Positions 28,083 through 28,637 of a DNA stretch of 28,637 bases are shown here, piece after piece. The translations under genes were made by a program, and so were the position numbers. The notes beneath the pieces were generated by a model. That model was not told the DNA's origin. It did not search any database and saw only the letters and a list, made by a program, of their open reading frames with translations. The DNA lies in NCBI GenBank assembly GCA_049314515.1, contig JBMOEY010000011.1, positions 1 to 28,637 on the forward strand, in the 5' to 3' direction. Source of the stretch: RFQD01 sp049314515 (GTDB lineage: Bacteria > Actinomycetota > Actinomycetes > Actinomycetales > Microbacteriaceae). The stretch's first letter is position 1. Each line of letters opens with the position of its first letter.

Positions 28083-28637
28083 CTCGCCGTACGCTCCGAG
28101 ATCCACGAGATGACATCGTCGTAAACCTCTTGACGATTCGTCTCGTTGAACATCTCGTGACGCCCGCCCGGATACACGGTCACGGTCACGTCATCTTGAC
28201 CGGCGGCGATGTACGCATCGGCAAGCTTGAGCACGCTCTTCTCCCCGCCAAGCGAATCATCACCACCAATAAAGATGAGGATGGGCACACGAGACATGTC
28301 CTTCGCCGGCGTGCCGAACAGCCGCAAGCCATCCGCGAGACCAAAAAGTTTTAGCGCGTCTGCCTTGAACGTGAGCGGGTCCTTCGTGAAGTCCGTTGCC
28401 ACCTTGGGGTCGCGACTGAGCCACTCGTTTCCGTTTCCACCCGCCACCGCAAAACGCTTGTTGAGGTCTCCGGCATTCATGAATCCGGGACGACGATACG
28501 CCGTGCCGCTCAGCACGACGCCGGCATAGCGGGCCGCATCCGTGTTAATCAAAATCTGGCCCTGCAGAGACCCCATGCTGTGGCCGATAAAGAAGACGGG
28601 GAGCTTCGGGTGCTCGCCGCGAATGATGTCCGTCATC
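28079..28637 (-). CDS. Alpha/beta hydrolase (monoacylglycerol-lipase/S33 type), N-terminus outside window
   Basis: The C-terminal 185 or so residues of a serine hydrolase. The nucleophile elbow is GHSMGS (Ser in IGHSMGSLQGQ), the acid is Asp in FIGGDDSLGG, and the base is His in GGRHEMFNE. Family members have roughly 90 more residues before the elbow, so the gene continues beyond the window end and the Met at 28636 is internal. The NxD/ETN...EVYDDVISWI tail is typical of Hydrolase_4 lysophospholipase/monoacylglycerol-lipase-like enzymes. It converges on the GNAT gene with a four-base overlap. Confidence 0.88.
   Translation of the reverse strand, partial: MTDIIRGEHPKLPVFFIGHSMGSLQGQILINTDAARYAGVVLSGTAYRRPGFMNAGDLNKRFAVAGGNGNEWLSRDPKVATDFTKDPLTFKADALKLFGLADGLRLFGTPAKDMSRVPILIFIGGDDSLGGEKSVLKLADAYIAAGQDDVTVTVYPGGRHEMFNETNRQEVYDDVISWISERTAS

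Overview
The window looks like chromosome of a moderately high-GC actinobacterium, most likely a member of the Micrococcales and plausibly Microbacteriaceae. The reasons are gene content and order (LCP protein, serS-pheA-pgm neighbourhood, trypsin and Ig-repeat exoproteins, a LAxTG wall anchor), frequent GTG starts, and several genes that look leaderless. No lineage marker such as rRNA is present, so the placement is an inference. I see no insertion sequence, prophage, CRISPR array or plasmid backbone.

Layout. (1) 1-1404: the tail of a cold-shock protein with its terminator, an overlooked 41-residue zinc-ribbon protein, and a YHYH-domain lipoprotein with a Met-rich tail. (2) 1542-10675: a surface/secreted module. 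It holds one very large exoprotein (about 2685 aa: signal peptide, active-site-complete trypsin domain, about 11 carboxypeptidase-regulatory-like domains, 11 Ig-like repeats) and a 319-aa protein ending in a LADTG wall-sorting signal. (3) 10819-12680: a two-gene operon of an SDR oxidoreductase and an ERG4/ERG24-type sterol reductase homologue. (4) 12741-14405: a DUF885 metalloprotein behind a leaderless promoter. (5) 14558-16409: tRNA-Arg(ACG), a transglutaminase-like protein with a muconolactone-isomerase-like partner, a small membrane protein and a short DUF429-like C-terminal fragment. (6) 16587-21378, all minus: pheA, serS, a HAD phosphatase, tRNA-Ser(TGA), an LCP ligase and tRNA-Ser(GCT), so seryl-tRNA synthetase lies beside two of its tRNAs. 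(7) 21415-23909: phosphoglucomutase and a VanY-type carboxypeptidase. (8) 23906-26248: an HxlR regulator, translationally coupled to the carboxypeptidase and divergent from a DHA2 drug exporter; the shared control region carries three AGTTACT repeats. (9) 26187-28637: a PPOX-family flavoprotein, a solitary beta-class DNA methyltransferase, a small GNAT protein and the C-terminal part of an alpha/beta hydrolase.

Themes. Much of the window concerns the cell envelope: wall-polymer ligation (LCP), peptide trimming (VanY), sugar-phosphate supply (Pgm), a wall-anchored protein and a giant protease/adhesin-like exoprotein. The rest is housekeeping (serS, pheA, tRNAs) plus regulated export. The least ordinary items are the giant exoprotein with its internal four-repeat block duplication, and the SDR/sterol-reductase pair. 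I did not find a clear new defence or mobile system.
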